From Microbacterium aurantiacum (lineage in GTDB: Bacteria; Actinomycetota; Actinomycetes; Actinomycetales; Microbacteriaceae), in NCBI RefSeq assembly GCF_021654035.1, contig NZ_JAJPDW010000002.1, positions 496,001-560,000 of the forward strand: a DNA stretch of 64,000 nucleotides, written 5' to 3'. Below the pieces are notes generated by a model. It ran no database searches, was not told the DNA's origin, and saw only the letters and a program-made list of their open reading frames with translations. The translations under genes and the position numbers were made by a program. Position 1 is the first letter of the stretch. Each line of letters begins with the position of its first letter. Of the stretch, positions 9,294 to 16,434 are shown piece after piece.

Positions 9294-9823
9294 GCATCCG
9301 CACCGCCGAGGCATCCGATCTCGACGCGATCATGGCGCTCGAGCGGGCGTCCTTCCCCTCCGACGCGTGGAGCGCCGAGATGATGCGCGCCGAGCTGGTC
9401 TCGCCGCACGGACGCTACATCGTCGATGAAGAGGCCGGCCGCGTGGTCGGGTACGCAGGCCTGCGCGCGGTGTCCGGAGCGGCGGATGCCGACATCCAGA
9501 CCATCACGGTCGACGGTGCGGCGCGCCGACGAGGGCGCGGCCGGACGATGCTGCGCGAACTCCTCCGCACCGCCGACGAACGCGGGGCGCGGACGGTGTT
9601 CCTCGAGGTGCGCGCCGACAACCCGGTCGCCCAGGAGCTCTACCGCAGCGAGGGGTTCGTCGAGATGGGACGCCGCCCCCGGTACTACCAGCCCGACGAC
9701 GTGGACGCGATCATCATGCGACTCGACCTCGCCGGCTGGACGGTGCAGGGCGCGGGCGCGGGCGCCGGTGCGGATGTCGGTGCCGGCGCGACTGCCGGCG
9801 CGACGCAGGGGGCGTGCTCATGA
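9290..9823 (+). CDS. rimI: Ribosomal-protein S18 alanine N-acetyltransferase (GNAT)
   Basis: RimI acetylates the N-terminal alanine of ribosomal protein S18 and is commonly encoded among the t6A genes. The 177-residue product has a GNAT fold with the acetyl-CoA loop [10 protein letters not shown] and the C-terminal [16 protein letters not shown], followed by [17 protein letters not shown]. It is about 25 residues longer than typical RimI because of a Gly/Ala-rich tail ([17 protein letters not shown]) after the GNAT domain. That tail overlaps the tsaD translation-start region. Both ends overlap neighbouring genes by four bases. Confidence 0.92.
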   Translation: MSIRTAEASDLDAIMALERASFPSDAWSAEMMRAELVSPHGRYIVDEEAGRVVGYAGLRAVSGAADADIQTITVDGAARRRGRGRTMLRELLRTADERGARTVFLEVRADNPVAQELYRSEGFVEMGRRPRYYQPDDVDAIIMRLDLAGWTVQGAGAGAGADVGAGATAGATQGACS

Positions 9824-10950
9824 GCGGGGACGCCGGCGCGGGCGTGGCGCGCGAGCCCCTCGTCCTCGGTATCGAGACCAGCTGCGACGAGACCGGGATC
9901 GGCATCGTCCGCGGGCGGACGCTCCTGTCGAACACCATCGCGAGCTCGATGGACGAGCACGCCCGCTACGGCGGCGTCGTGCCCGAGGTCGCCGCCCGCG
10001 CGCACCTCGAAGCCCTGCAGCCGGCGATCGACGCCGCGCTCGCCGAGGCCGGAGTCTCGCTCGCCGACCTCGACGCCATCGCCGTCACCAGCGGACCGGG
10101 CCTCGCCGGGGCGCTCATGGTCGGCGTCGGCGCCGCCAAGGCGCTCGCCGTCGCGCTCGACAAGCCCCTCTACGCCGTCAACCACCTCGTCGGACACATC
10201 GCCGCCGACATCCTGCGTCCGATCGGCGACAGTGCTCCGGAGACGGATGCCGCGCCGGTGGAGTACCCGACCGTCGCCCTGCTGGTCTCCGGCGGGCACA
10301 CCTCGCTCCTCCTCGTGCGCGACCTCACCTCCGACGTGGAGATGCTCGGCGAGACGATGGACGACGCGGCGGGCGAGGCGTTCGACAAGATCGCCCGGAT
10401 CCTCGGCCTCCCCTACCCCGGCGGACCCGAGATCGATCGCGCGGCGGCGTCCGGCGATCCCCGTGCGATTCCGTTCCCGCGCGGGCTGTCGCGTGCCTCC
10501 GACATGGCCGCGCACCGCTACGACTTCTCCTTCTCGGGCCTCAAGACCGCCGTCGCCCGGTGGGTCGAGCAGCGCGAGGCGGCAGGCGAGGAGGTGCCGG
10601 TGGCCGATGTCGCGGCATCCTTCCGGGAGGCGGTCGTCGACGTCCTGGTGACGAAGGCGCTCGCCGCGTGCCGCGACCACGGTGTCCCGCGCCTGCTGCT
10701 CGGCGGGGGAGTCATCGCCAACCGGCGTCTCCGCGAGGTGGCGCTGGAGCGCGCCGCCAAAGCCGGAGTCGCGGTGCGCATCCCGCCCCTGTCGCTCTGC
10801 ACCGACAACGGCGCGATGATCGCCGCGCTCGCCGCCGAGCTCATCCGCTCGGGGCGACCGGCATCCACGCTCGAGTTCGGGGCGGATTCCACACTGCCCG
10901 TGACCGAGATCCAGGTTGCTGCGCGCGAAGCCGCCGAGGCGCACCCGTGA
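9820..10950 (+). CDS. tsaD: tRNA N6-adenosine threonylcarbamoyltransferase
   Basis: TsaD transfers the threonylcarbamoyl group to A37 of tRNA. The product of 376 residues starts near [16 protein letters not shown]. It has [13 protein letters not shown] and the metal-binding NHLVGH, then [26 protein letters not shown] and CTDNGAMIA, all family signatures. I chose ATG 9820 because it overlaps the rimI stop (ATGA) and follows GCAGGGGG. A GTG at 9814 would add two residues. The partner TsaC is not in the window. Confidence 0.96.
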   Translation: MSGDAGAGVAREPLVLGIETSCDETGIGIVRGRTLLSNTIASSMDEHARYGGVVPEVAARAHLEALQPAIDAALAEAGVSLADLDAIAVTSGPGLAGALMVGVGAAKALAVALDKPLYAVNHLVGHIAADILRPIGDSAPETDAAPVEYPTVALLVSGGHTSLLLVRDLTSDVEMLGETMDDAAGEAFDKIARILGLPYPGGPEIDRAAASGDPRAIPFPRGLSRASDMAAHRYDFSFSGLKTAVARWVEQREAAGEEVPVADVAASFREAVVDVLVTKALAACRDHGVPRLLLGGGVIANRRLREVALERAAKAGVAVRIPPLSLCTDNGAMIAALAAELIRSGRPASTLEFGADSTLPVTEIQVAAREAAEAHP

Positions 10951-11642
10951 CGGATGCCGGCGACCCGCCCCTCCGCCGCCGCTCGCGCGGTGCGCAGCCG
11001 ACGCCCGTGCCCTCGCTTCCCCCTCTCGTGACCGGCCCGATCCCGCCGCTGGCGACCGGTCCTATTCCGGCGGCCGCGCCAGAGGCGCCGGGCGCGCCGA
11101 TGGTGCCCACCGCGCCCGCGGAGGCCGCACCCGCCGCGCCGATCCCCGCGCGCCCACCGGTCCCGCCGCTGCCGCCCGGCATCCCTCCCGCTGTCTCCGC
11201 CGTGGTCGAGCCGCCGTCGCCCGACGTCGCGCTCGCCGATGAAGCATCGCCTCTCCCCGGTGCGCACCGGGGCGGATTCCACCGACTCCCGACCGCGCCG
11301 GTCGGCATCACCGAGCAGATCGCGCCCCGAGAGCCGGGCACCGAGTCCGGGCCCACCCCGACCGTCACCGCGCAGTGGCTCATGGCCTCGCCCGCACCGC
11401 CTCGTCGCGGACTCGCGGCCTGGGCGCTGGTCTTCGCCCTCCTGGGACTCGTCGTGTCGCTCTTCGTCGGTTTCGGCTTCCCGCTCGGGCTTGTCGCGAT
11501 CGTCGCGGGGCTCCTCGCCCTCCGTCGCGCGCTCGAGAGCACGGCGCTGGCCTGGTGGGCGATCGGCCTCGGCGCCCTGTCGCTGGTCTACAGCGGCGGT
11601 TGGCTGTACTTCGCCGCCACCCAGACCAACCTCTTCGACTGA
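10947..11642 (+). CDS. Pro-rich protein with C-terminal membrane segments (DUF4190-like)
   Basis: The 231-residue product has two parts. Residues 1 to about 140 are low-complexity, rich in Pro and Ala, with a duplicated TGPIPP(L/A) motif, and are likely disordered. Residues about 150-228 hold hydrophobic helices ([19 protein letters not shown], then [16 protein letters not shown] and [20 protein letters not shown]). This resembles the small DUF4190 membrane domain common in actinobacteria. GTG 10947 overlaps the tsaD stop by four bases, so it is translationally coupled to the t6A genes. No function can be assigned. Confidence 0.82.
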   Translation: MTDAGDPPLRRRSRGAQPTPVPSLPPLVTGPIPPLATGPIPAAAPEAPGAPMVPTAPAEAAPAAPIPARPPVPPLPPGIPPAVSAVVEPPSPDVALADEASPLPGAHRGGFHRLPTAPVGITEQIAPREPGTESGPTPTVTAQWLMASPAPPRRGLAAWALVFALLGLVVSLFVGFGFPLGLVAIVAGLLALRRALESTALAWWAIGLGALSLVYSGGWLYFAATQTNLFD

Positions 11643-11676
11643 CGTTGCGGCAGGCGGCCGCCCCGGGCCCCGCCCG

Positions 11677-11752
11677 GTCGAGAACGCGGGAGATTTCGGC
11701 GCGGCGGGCCCGGGGGAGGCCCCGGCGTCGCGTGTCGTCCCGCGTTTTCGAC
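11677..11752. repeat. Palindromic repeat family 1, copy C (inverted relative to A and B)
   Basis: The left arm GTCGAGAACGCGGGA (11677-11691, one mismatch) and right arm TCCCGCGTTTTCGAC (11738-11752) again bound 76 bp. The interior matches copies A and B only when reverse-complemented (GCGTGTCGTCCCGCG at the right end), so this copy is in the opposite orientation. It lies between two convergent genes. Confidence 0.82.
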
Positions 11753-11780
11753 GCGGAACCCGGGTGAGCCCGGCTGACGA

Positions 11781-12980
11781 TCAGACGCGGTCGGCGAGGA
11801 TGGCGCGGCGCGTGGTGCCGACCCGGGTCAGGAGGAGGGTCGCGGACTCGTCGCCGCGGAGCTTCAGTTTCGTCCGGAGGGCGGCGGGATCGACGTCGAC
11901 GCCCCGCTTCTTGATCTCCAGCGTCCCGATCCCGCGCTCGCGGAGCGCCCGCGCGAGCGCCTTCGCATCCGTCGGCAGCTCCTCCCGCACCCGGAACGAC
12001 TGCACGAACGGACTCGTCAGCGCGGCGTCCGACGTGAGATACGCGATCTGCGGGTCGAGCATCCCAGCCTTGAGCGACCGCGCGACATCGCCGATCAGCC
12101 GCGCGCGGATCACCGCGCCGTCCGGCTCGTGCAGGAACGCCCCCAGCTCGCGCGCGGGCTCGTCCGGGGAGTCCTCCGCGGCCCGGATCTCGTTCACCGT
12201 CTTCCCGCGGAACACCAGCGCTGCGCGACGCACACCGTCCCGGGCGAGCGCGCCCGACCAGAGGACCAGTTCCACGGTCGACCCGTCGACGCTCACCCAC
12301 TGCGCCTCGACGTCGTCGGGGATCAGCGCTCGGTCCAGGCCCGGACCGAGCTTGATCCCGGCGGGCACCCGCGCGGCGAGGTCGAACGCCCACTCCAGCG
12401 ACGGCGACCAGTCCTCCGGGCGGGTGCGCGCGGTCTCGGAATGCCCCGCGGTCCGCCGCGCCGGGTCCAGCCACACCGCCGTCGCCTCGGGTGCCGCGGA
12501 TCCCAGGTCGGCGACAGCGTCCTCGGCGCGCGCGTGTCGCACCCGGACGTCCTCGCCGAACGGGGCGAGGTTGTACGCGGCGATCGCGGCCGTCACCTCA
12601 TCGGCGTCGACCGCGTCGACCGTCATCCCGAGCGCGGCGAGCCCGAGCGCATCACCGCCGATCCCGCACCCGAGATCGAACACGTGACGGATGCCGGCAT
12701 CCTGGAAGCGTCCGGCGTGCGCGGCCGCGATCGACAGACGCGTGGCCTGCTCGAGCCCCGCGCGGGTGAAGAGCATGCGTGAGGCGAAGTCACCGAACTT
12801 CGTCTTCGCCCGCGCGCGGAGCCGCGCCTGCCCGACGACCGCCGAGACCAGGTCGGGGGAGTGGCCGGCGGCCCGCAGCCGAGACACGGTCCGCGCCACA
12901 TCGTCGGCCGATCCGACGGTCGGGATCTCGTCGAGGAGGCGCAGACCGTCGGGGGTCAGCAGGGCGGTGAGTTCGGCCAT
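11781..12980 (-). CDS. Class I SAM-dependent methyltransferase with THUMP-like C-terminal domain
   Basis: The 399-residue product has an N-terminal helical region. A Rossmann SAM-binding core follows, with HVFDLGCGIGGDALGLA at about residues 98-114 and VDAVDADE as the acidic end of strand 2, then VWLDPARR. The C-terminal section (ERGIGTLEIKKRGVDVDPAALR, LKLRGDESATLLLTR) matches the THUMP-like domain often annotated in actinobacterial methyltransferases. The substrate is unknown; RNA is plausible but inferred. ATG 12980 was chosen because TAGGGT (12994-12999) lies 13 bases upstream with GGTGGAC between, so the longer open frame would start before the promoter. Confidence 0.85.
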   Translation of the reverse strand: MAELTALLTPDGLRLLDEIPTVGSADDVARTVSRLRAAGHSPDLVSAVVGQARLRARAKTKFGDFASRMLFTRAGLEQATRLSIAAAHAGRFQDAGIRHVFDLGCGIGGDALGLAALGMTVDAVDADEVTAAIAAYNLAPFGEDVRVRHARAEDAVADLGSAAPEATAVWLDPARRTAGHSETARTRPEDWSPSLEWAFDLAARVPAGIKLGPGLDRALIPDDVEAQWVSVDGSTVELVLWSGALARDGVRRAALVFRGKTVNEIRAAEDSPDEPARELGAFLHEPDGAVIRARLIGDVARSLKAGMLDPQIAYLTSDAALTSPFVQSFRVREELPTDAKALARALRERGIGTLEIKKRGVDVDPAALRTKLKLRGDESATLLLTRVGTTRRAILADRV

Positions 12981-13029
12981 GTCCACCCGTCCCACCCTAG
13001 GCTCCGCGGTTCGTGAGGGGATTTCCGAT

Positions 13030-13108
13030 CCCCCTCCCACCCCGCACCCCGTACCCCGAAACCCCGGGGGTGCCCCGGGGGATCCCCGTAGGCATCCCCG
13101 ATGTGGGG
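13030..13108. promoter_or_regulatory. C-tract/G-tract cluster and CCCCGATGTGGGG palindrome upstream of the Asn-rich repeat gene
   Basis: Runs of four or five C occur six times between 13030 and 13066, followed by CCCCGGGGG, GCCCCGGGG and CCCCGATGTGGGG (13096-13108). This lies between the divergent methyltransferase and the repeat-protein gene. A similar CCCC...GGGG palindrome lies upstream of the second repeat-protein gene at 19488-19501. I infer an activator site, possibly for the LuxR-type regulator of this locus. The C-runs could also form G-quadruplex or i-motif structures. Confidence 0.45.
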
Positions 13109-13124
13109 GGCGAGGTGCCGGTCA

Positions 13125-13130
13125 TACCTT
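13125..13130 (+). promoter_or_regulatory. Candidate -10 element of the Asn/Asp/Ser-rich repeat gene
   Basis: TACCTT lies 53 bases before the ATG at 13184 and 16 bases after the CCCC-N5-GGGG palindrome. The leader ends with the ribosome site AAAGGAC seven bases before the ATG. Confidence 0.4.
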
Positions 13131-13183
13131 GTAGCTACCAACCGCACATCGGGGCCGTGACCCCGGGAACAAAGGACACACTC

Positions 13184-14164
13184 ATGGCCAACGACATTGG
13201 TTTCGTCAACGAGTCGCTCGTTGCTCAGGACAACTCGGACAACTCGGTCAACACCGCCGTCGGCATCGCCGACTCGGGCAACGTCGCCTCGGGCAACTCC
13301 GCCACCGACTCGTTCAACTCGGACAGCTCGACCAACACCGCCGTCGGCATCGACGTCGACGCGACCGCGACTGACTCGTTCAACGACAACTCGGACAACT
13401 CGGACAACTCGGACAACTCCGACAACTCCGACAACTCGGACAACTCCGACAACTCCGACAACTCGAGCAACGCCACGGACTCGTTCAACGACTACTCCGA
13501 CAACCTGGCCGTCGACATCGCGGACTCGTTCAACGACAACTCCACGACGGACAACTCAACGAACGTCGCCATCGACGCGTCCGACAACTCGGTGAACGAC
13601 TCGTTCAACACCGACAACTCCTGGACCGACGAGTCGATCAACGCGGGCGTGCGTCAGTACAACACCGGTGTCAACTTTGACGGTGGCGCCGCTGCCGCCG
13701 CGACCGGCGCCGCGCACGTCACGTCGAACTCGACGATCGTCGACCAGTCGGTCAACAGCAACATCGTCGCGGGCGACAACGTCGTCATCGGCTCCGCGTC
13801 GGAGGCCGTCGTCGCGTCGGCCGAGGGCGCGGTCGCTGCCGGCGGTGACGTCGACGCGTCGGTGAACCTGGACCAGTCGACCAACATCGGCAACGGTGCG
13901 GGCGGAGACGTCAACGTGGGCAACGAGACCTACACCCAGAACATCGTCGGCTCGTTCAACGACTTCTCGGACAACTCGGTCAACACGCTGAACTCGATCG
14001 ACGTCGACATCGACGACTCGTTCAACACCTGGGAAGCCAACCTCGACGTTGCCGACTCGTTCAACACCGCTGACCTCACCTTCACGGAGCTGAACACCGA
14101 CATCGATGTGACGGACATCGTCAACAACATCAACGTTGCCGGAGACGACATCATCGACTTCTGA
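13184..14164 (+). CDS. Asn/Asp/Ser-rich repeat protein with DSFN motifs (IniB-locus type)
   Basis: I do not recognise a catalytic domain. The 326-residue product is extremely rich in Asn, Asp and Ser, with nearly no Lys or Arg. It has recurring DSFN(D/S/T) units at about 12-residue or longer spacing and a run of NSD triplets near residues 68-94. Residues about 185-265 (STIVDQSVN, then STNIGNGAGGDVNVGNET) closely match the product of 18595-19401, so the two are paralogous over this core. There is no signal peptide or membrane segment. A beta-solenoid or surface-exposed low-complexity structure is possible. The gene starts the half-locus that runs into the two dynamin genes, but a terminator separates it from them. 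Confidence 0.85.
   Translation: MANDIGFVNESLVAQDNSDNSVNTAVGIADSGNVASGNSATDSFNSDSSTNTAVGIDVDATATDSFNDNSDNSDNSDNSDNSDNSDNSDNSDNSSNATDSFNDYSDNLAVDIADSFNDNSTTDNSTNVAIDASDNSVNDSFNTDNSWTDESINAGVRQYNTGVNFDGGAAAAATGAAHVTSNSTIVDQSVNSNIVAGDNVVIGSASEAVVASAEGAVAAGGDVDASVNLDQSTNIGNGAGGDVNVGNETYTQNIVGSFNDFSDNSVNTLNSIDVDIDDSFNTWEANLDVADSFNTADLTFTELNTDIDVTDIVNNINVAGDDIIDF
13385..13465 (+). repeat. Tandem 9-bp repeat, about nine units (GACAACTCS, encoding DNS)
   Basis: Consecutive GACAACTCG or GACAACTCC units encode a DNS run inside the repeat protein. The units are near-perfect at the nucleotide level, so the tract may change length by slippage without frameshift. Confidence 0.85.
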
Positions 14165-14184
14165 TTCGAGCCCTCCCCGGCACG

Positions 14185-14229
14185 AAGAGGCCCGCTCAGC
14201 GAACCCCAATCGCTGAGCGGGCCCCTCCC
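14185..14229 (+). terminator. Rho-independent-like hairpin after the Asn-rich repeat gene
   Basis: The arms GGCCCGCTCAGCG (14189-14201) and CGCTGAGCGGGCC (14211-14223) pair perfectly over 13 bp with a 9-base loop, 25 bases after the stop codon. The U-tract is poor, as is common in high-G+C actinobacteria. Confidence 0.75.
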
Positions 14230-14248
14230 GTCTTCCGCCCTCTCGGCG

Positions 14249-14254
14249 TAGACT
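14249..14254 (+). promoter_or_regulatory. Candidate -10 element for the acidic-ORF/dynamin operon
   Basis: TAGACT lies 27 bases before the ATG at 14282 and after the terminator of the preceding gene, so the three-gene operon that follows probably has its own promoter. Confidence 0.4.
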
Positions 14255-14281
14255 CCCCACGACCCGAAAGCGACCGAAGCC

Positions 14282-14518
14282 ATGGACATCGACGACCCGC
14301 GCGACCCGCTCGCCGACGGCTCGTTCGACGATGTTCCGGCCGCTGACGCCGCCTTCTCCGACGTCTTCACGTCGGACCTCTTCACCACCGACCCTTTCGC
14401 GGAAGAACTCGCCGGCATCGACGCCGGCGACTGGACCATCGATGCCGACCTCATCTGGGGCGCAGACGTCACCGGGCCTTCCTCCGCCGACACCGATCAG
14501 GACCTGCCGCTGCCGTGA
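14282..14518 (+). CDS. Small acidic protein, first gene of the dynamin operon
   Basis: I do not recognise this 78-residue product. It is strongly acidic, about a quarter Asp with hardly any basic residues, and has two similar phrases (GSFDDVPAADAAF and SDLFTTDPFAEELAG). There is no signal or membrane segment. Its TGA overlaps the GTG of the first dynamin gene (GTGA), so it is translationally coupled to it. The residue mix (Asp, Ser, Phe) resembles the DSFN proteins, so it may be a small relative or an adaptor for the GTPases. That it is a gene rests on codon use, coupling and its own promoter-like site. Confidence 0.7.
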   Translation: MDIDDPRDPLADGSFDDVPAADAAFSDVFTSDLFTTDPFAEELAGIDAGDWTIDADLIWGADVTGPSSADTDQDLPLP

Positions 14519-16434
14519 CGTCTTCCCCACGATCGAACCCCGGACCCCTCGCCGTTCCGACCGGCGGCACCACCGATCCCTCCGCGTTGGTCACGATCGT
14601 CGAGCGCACCAAGCTCGTCTCGGAGCAGATCGGGCGCGGTGACCTCGCCCAGCGTCTGGACCACACGAAGGCGCGTCTGCTCGACCCCGACATCCGCGTC
14701 ATCGTGGTGGGGCAGTTCAAGCAGGGCAAGAGCAAGCTCGTCAACGCCCTCATCAACGCGCCGATCTGCGCCGTCGACGACGACGTCGCCACCAGCGTCC
14801 CCACCGCCGTCGGCTACGGCGAGGAGCCAGAAGCGTTCGTGGTGGTCAAGACGGAGTCCGGTGAGGATGTCGTCGTCGACCGTGTCCCCGTCCCGATCGA
14901 CGACCTGCAGCGCTTCCTCGCCGAGCACCAGGAGCCGAAGGACGGCCAGCACGTCGTCGGCGCCGAAGTGTCCCTCCCGCGGGAGATCCTCAAGGGGGGC
15001 CTCCGCGTCGTCGACTCCCCGGGTGTCGGCGGACTCGAGTCCACCCGATCCCTCAGCACCCTCGCGGCCCTCTCCGGAGCGCACGCGGTGCTCCTCGTCT
15101 CGGATGCCTCGCAGGAGTACACCGAGCCCGAGGTCCAGTTCCTCAAGCACGCGATGCGGATCTCTCCGAATGTCGCGGCGGTGCTGTCCAAGACCGACGT
15201 GTACCCGCAGTGGCGGGAGATCGAGCAGATCGACCGGAGCCACCTCGGCGAGGTCGGCAAGATCCCGCTCTTCTCCATCTCGAGCGACCTCCGCCTCCTC
15301 GCCGCGGGTCACCAGGATCGCGAACTCAACGAGGAGTCCGGATTCCCGGCGCTCGTGGCTCACCTGCGACGCGACGTCGTCGGCCGCGCCGAGGTCATCC
15401 AGCAGCGCGCGGCCTCCCACGACCTCCTCTCGGTCATCGACCAGCTCACGCTCTCGCTGTCCACCGAGCTCAACGCCCTCCTCCACCCGGAAGAGACGCC
15501 GCACCTCATCGCCCAGCTCGAGTACGCCAAGGAGCGCGCGGACGAGTTCCGCGGTCGCTCCTCCCGCTGGCAGGTAACCCTCAGCGACGGTATCGCCGAC
15601 CTCATCTCCGACACCGAGCACGACCTCCGCGACCGCCTCCGCAAGGTGCAGCGCGAAGCCGAGAACTCCATCGACGAGGGCGATCCCGGTCCGATCTGGG
15701 AGCAGATCGCCGAATGGCTCGATCAGCGGGTCGCCGCGGCCGTCTCCGAGACCTTCGTGTGGACCGACGAGCGATCCACGTGGCTCGCCGAACAGGTCGC
15801 GCAGGAGTTCGCCGCCGGCGAGCTCGAGATCCCCGCCATCGAGGTCTCCGCGATGGACGGGGTCCTCGATCCCGTCGAAGACATCCGCGGGCTCGACGAG
15901 GGACGCCTGTCGGCCGCCGAGAAGATCTACATCGGCGTCCGCGGCTCCTACGGCGGTGTGCTGATGGTCGGCCTCGCGACGAGCGTCGTGGGCCTGACCC
16001 TTCTGAACCCCCTCTCGCTCCTCGCCGGTGTCCTCGTCGGGCGCCGCGCCTACAAGGAGGACATGTCGTCGCGGCTCGCGCGCCGTCAGATGGAGGCGAA
16101 GAACATCGTCCGCCGGCACATCGAAGACGTCGTCTTCCAGGTCGGCAAGCAGCTGAAGGACCGCCTGCGGTTCGTGCAGCGCGCCTCGCGCGATCACTTC
16201 GGCGCCCTCGCCGAAGAGCTGCACCGCTCGCTCTCCGACTCGGTGCTCGCGGCCAAGCGCGCGGCGGCGATGTACGAGAACGACCGCGATGCCCGCGTCC
16301 GTCAGCTGCGCACGCAGATCGAGCGCATCAAGGCCCTCCGCGCCGAGGTCCCCGGCTCCCGCGACGTCCCCGCCGCGGAACTGCGCGCCGCGCCGACGGC
16401 GAAGGCGGTCGAAGCGGGGCAGGAGGGCCGATGA
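14515..16434 (+). CDS. Dynamin-like GTPase, IniA-type
   Basis: The 639-residue product is a bacterial dynamin-like protein: a GTPase that binds and remodels membranes, acting at the inner face of the plasma membrane. The P-loop GQFKQGKS is at 66-73, the switch I threonine region ATSVPT at 92-97, DSPGVGG from 167 and SKTD at 225-228. Long helical segments follow. A hydrophobic hairpin at about 478-508 (VLMVGLATSVVGL, then NPLSLLAGVLVG) is the likely membrane paddle, and a helical C-terminus continues with ERIKALRAE. It resembles mycobacterial IniA. It starts at a GTG overlapping the small acidic gene and its stop overlaps the second dynamin (ATGA). The pair may act as a heterocomplex, as two-gene bacterial dynamins often do. 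Confidence 0.88.
   Translation: MTSSPRSNPGPLAVPTGGTTDPSALVTIVERTKLVSEQIGRGDLAQRLDHTKARLLDPDIRVIVVGQFKQGKSKLVNALINAPICAVDDDVATSVPTAVGYGEEPEAFVVVKTESGEDVVVDRVPVPIDDLQRFLAEHQEPKDGQHVVGAEVSLPREILKGGLRVVDSPGVGGLESTRSLSTLAALSGAHAVLLVSDASQEYTEPEVQFLKHAMRISPNVAAVLSKTDVYPQWREIEQIDRSHLGEVGKIPLFSISSDLRLLAAGHQDRELNEESGFPALVAHLRRDVVGRAEVIQQRAASHDLLSVIDQLTLSLSTELNALLHPEETPHLIAQLEYAKERADEFRGRSSRWQVTLSDGIADLISDTEHDLRDRLRKVQREAENSIDEGDPGPIWEQIAEWLDQRVAAAVSETFVWTDERSTWLAEQVAQEFAAGELEIPAIEVSAMDGVLDPVEDIRGLDEGRLSAAEKIYIGVRGSYGGVLMVGLATSVVGLTLLNPLSLLAGVLVGRRAYKEDMSSRLARRQMEAKNIVRRHIEDVVFQVGKQLKDRLRFVQRASRDHFGALAEELHRSLSDSVLAAKRAAAMYENDRDARVRQLRTQIERIKALRAEVPGSRDVPAAELRAAPTAKAVEAGQEGR

Noticed and set aside
12981..13040. 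Longer start for the class I methyltransferase
   Set aside because: The likely promoter TAGGGT (12994-12999) and ribosome site lie within the extension.
13385..13465. Regular 9-bp repeats that might be a CRISPR array
   Set aside because: The units are contiguous with no spacers, are in frame and encode DNS inside a continuing protein.
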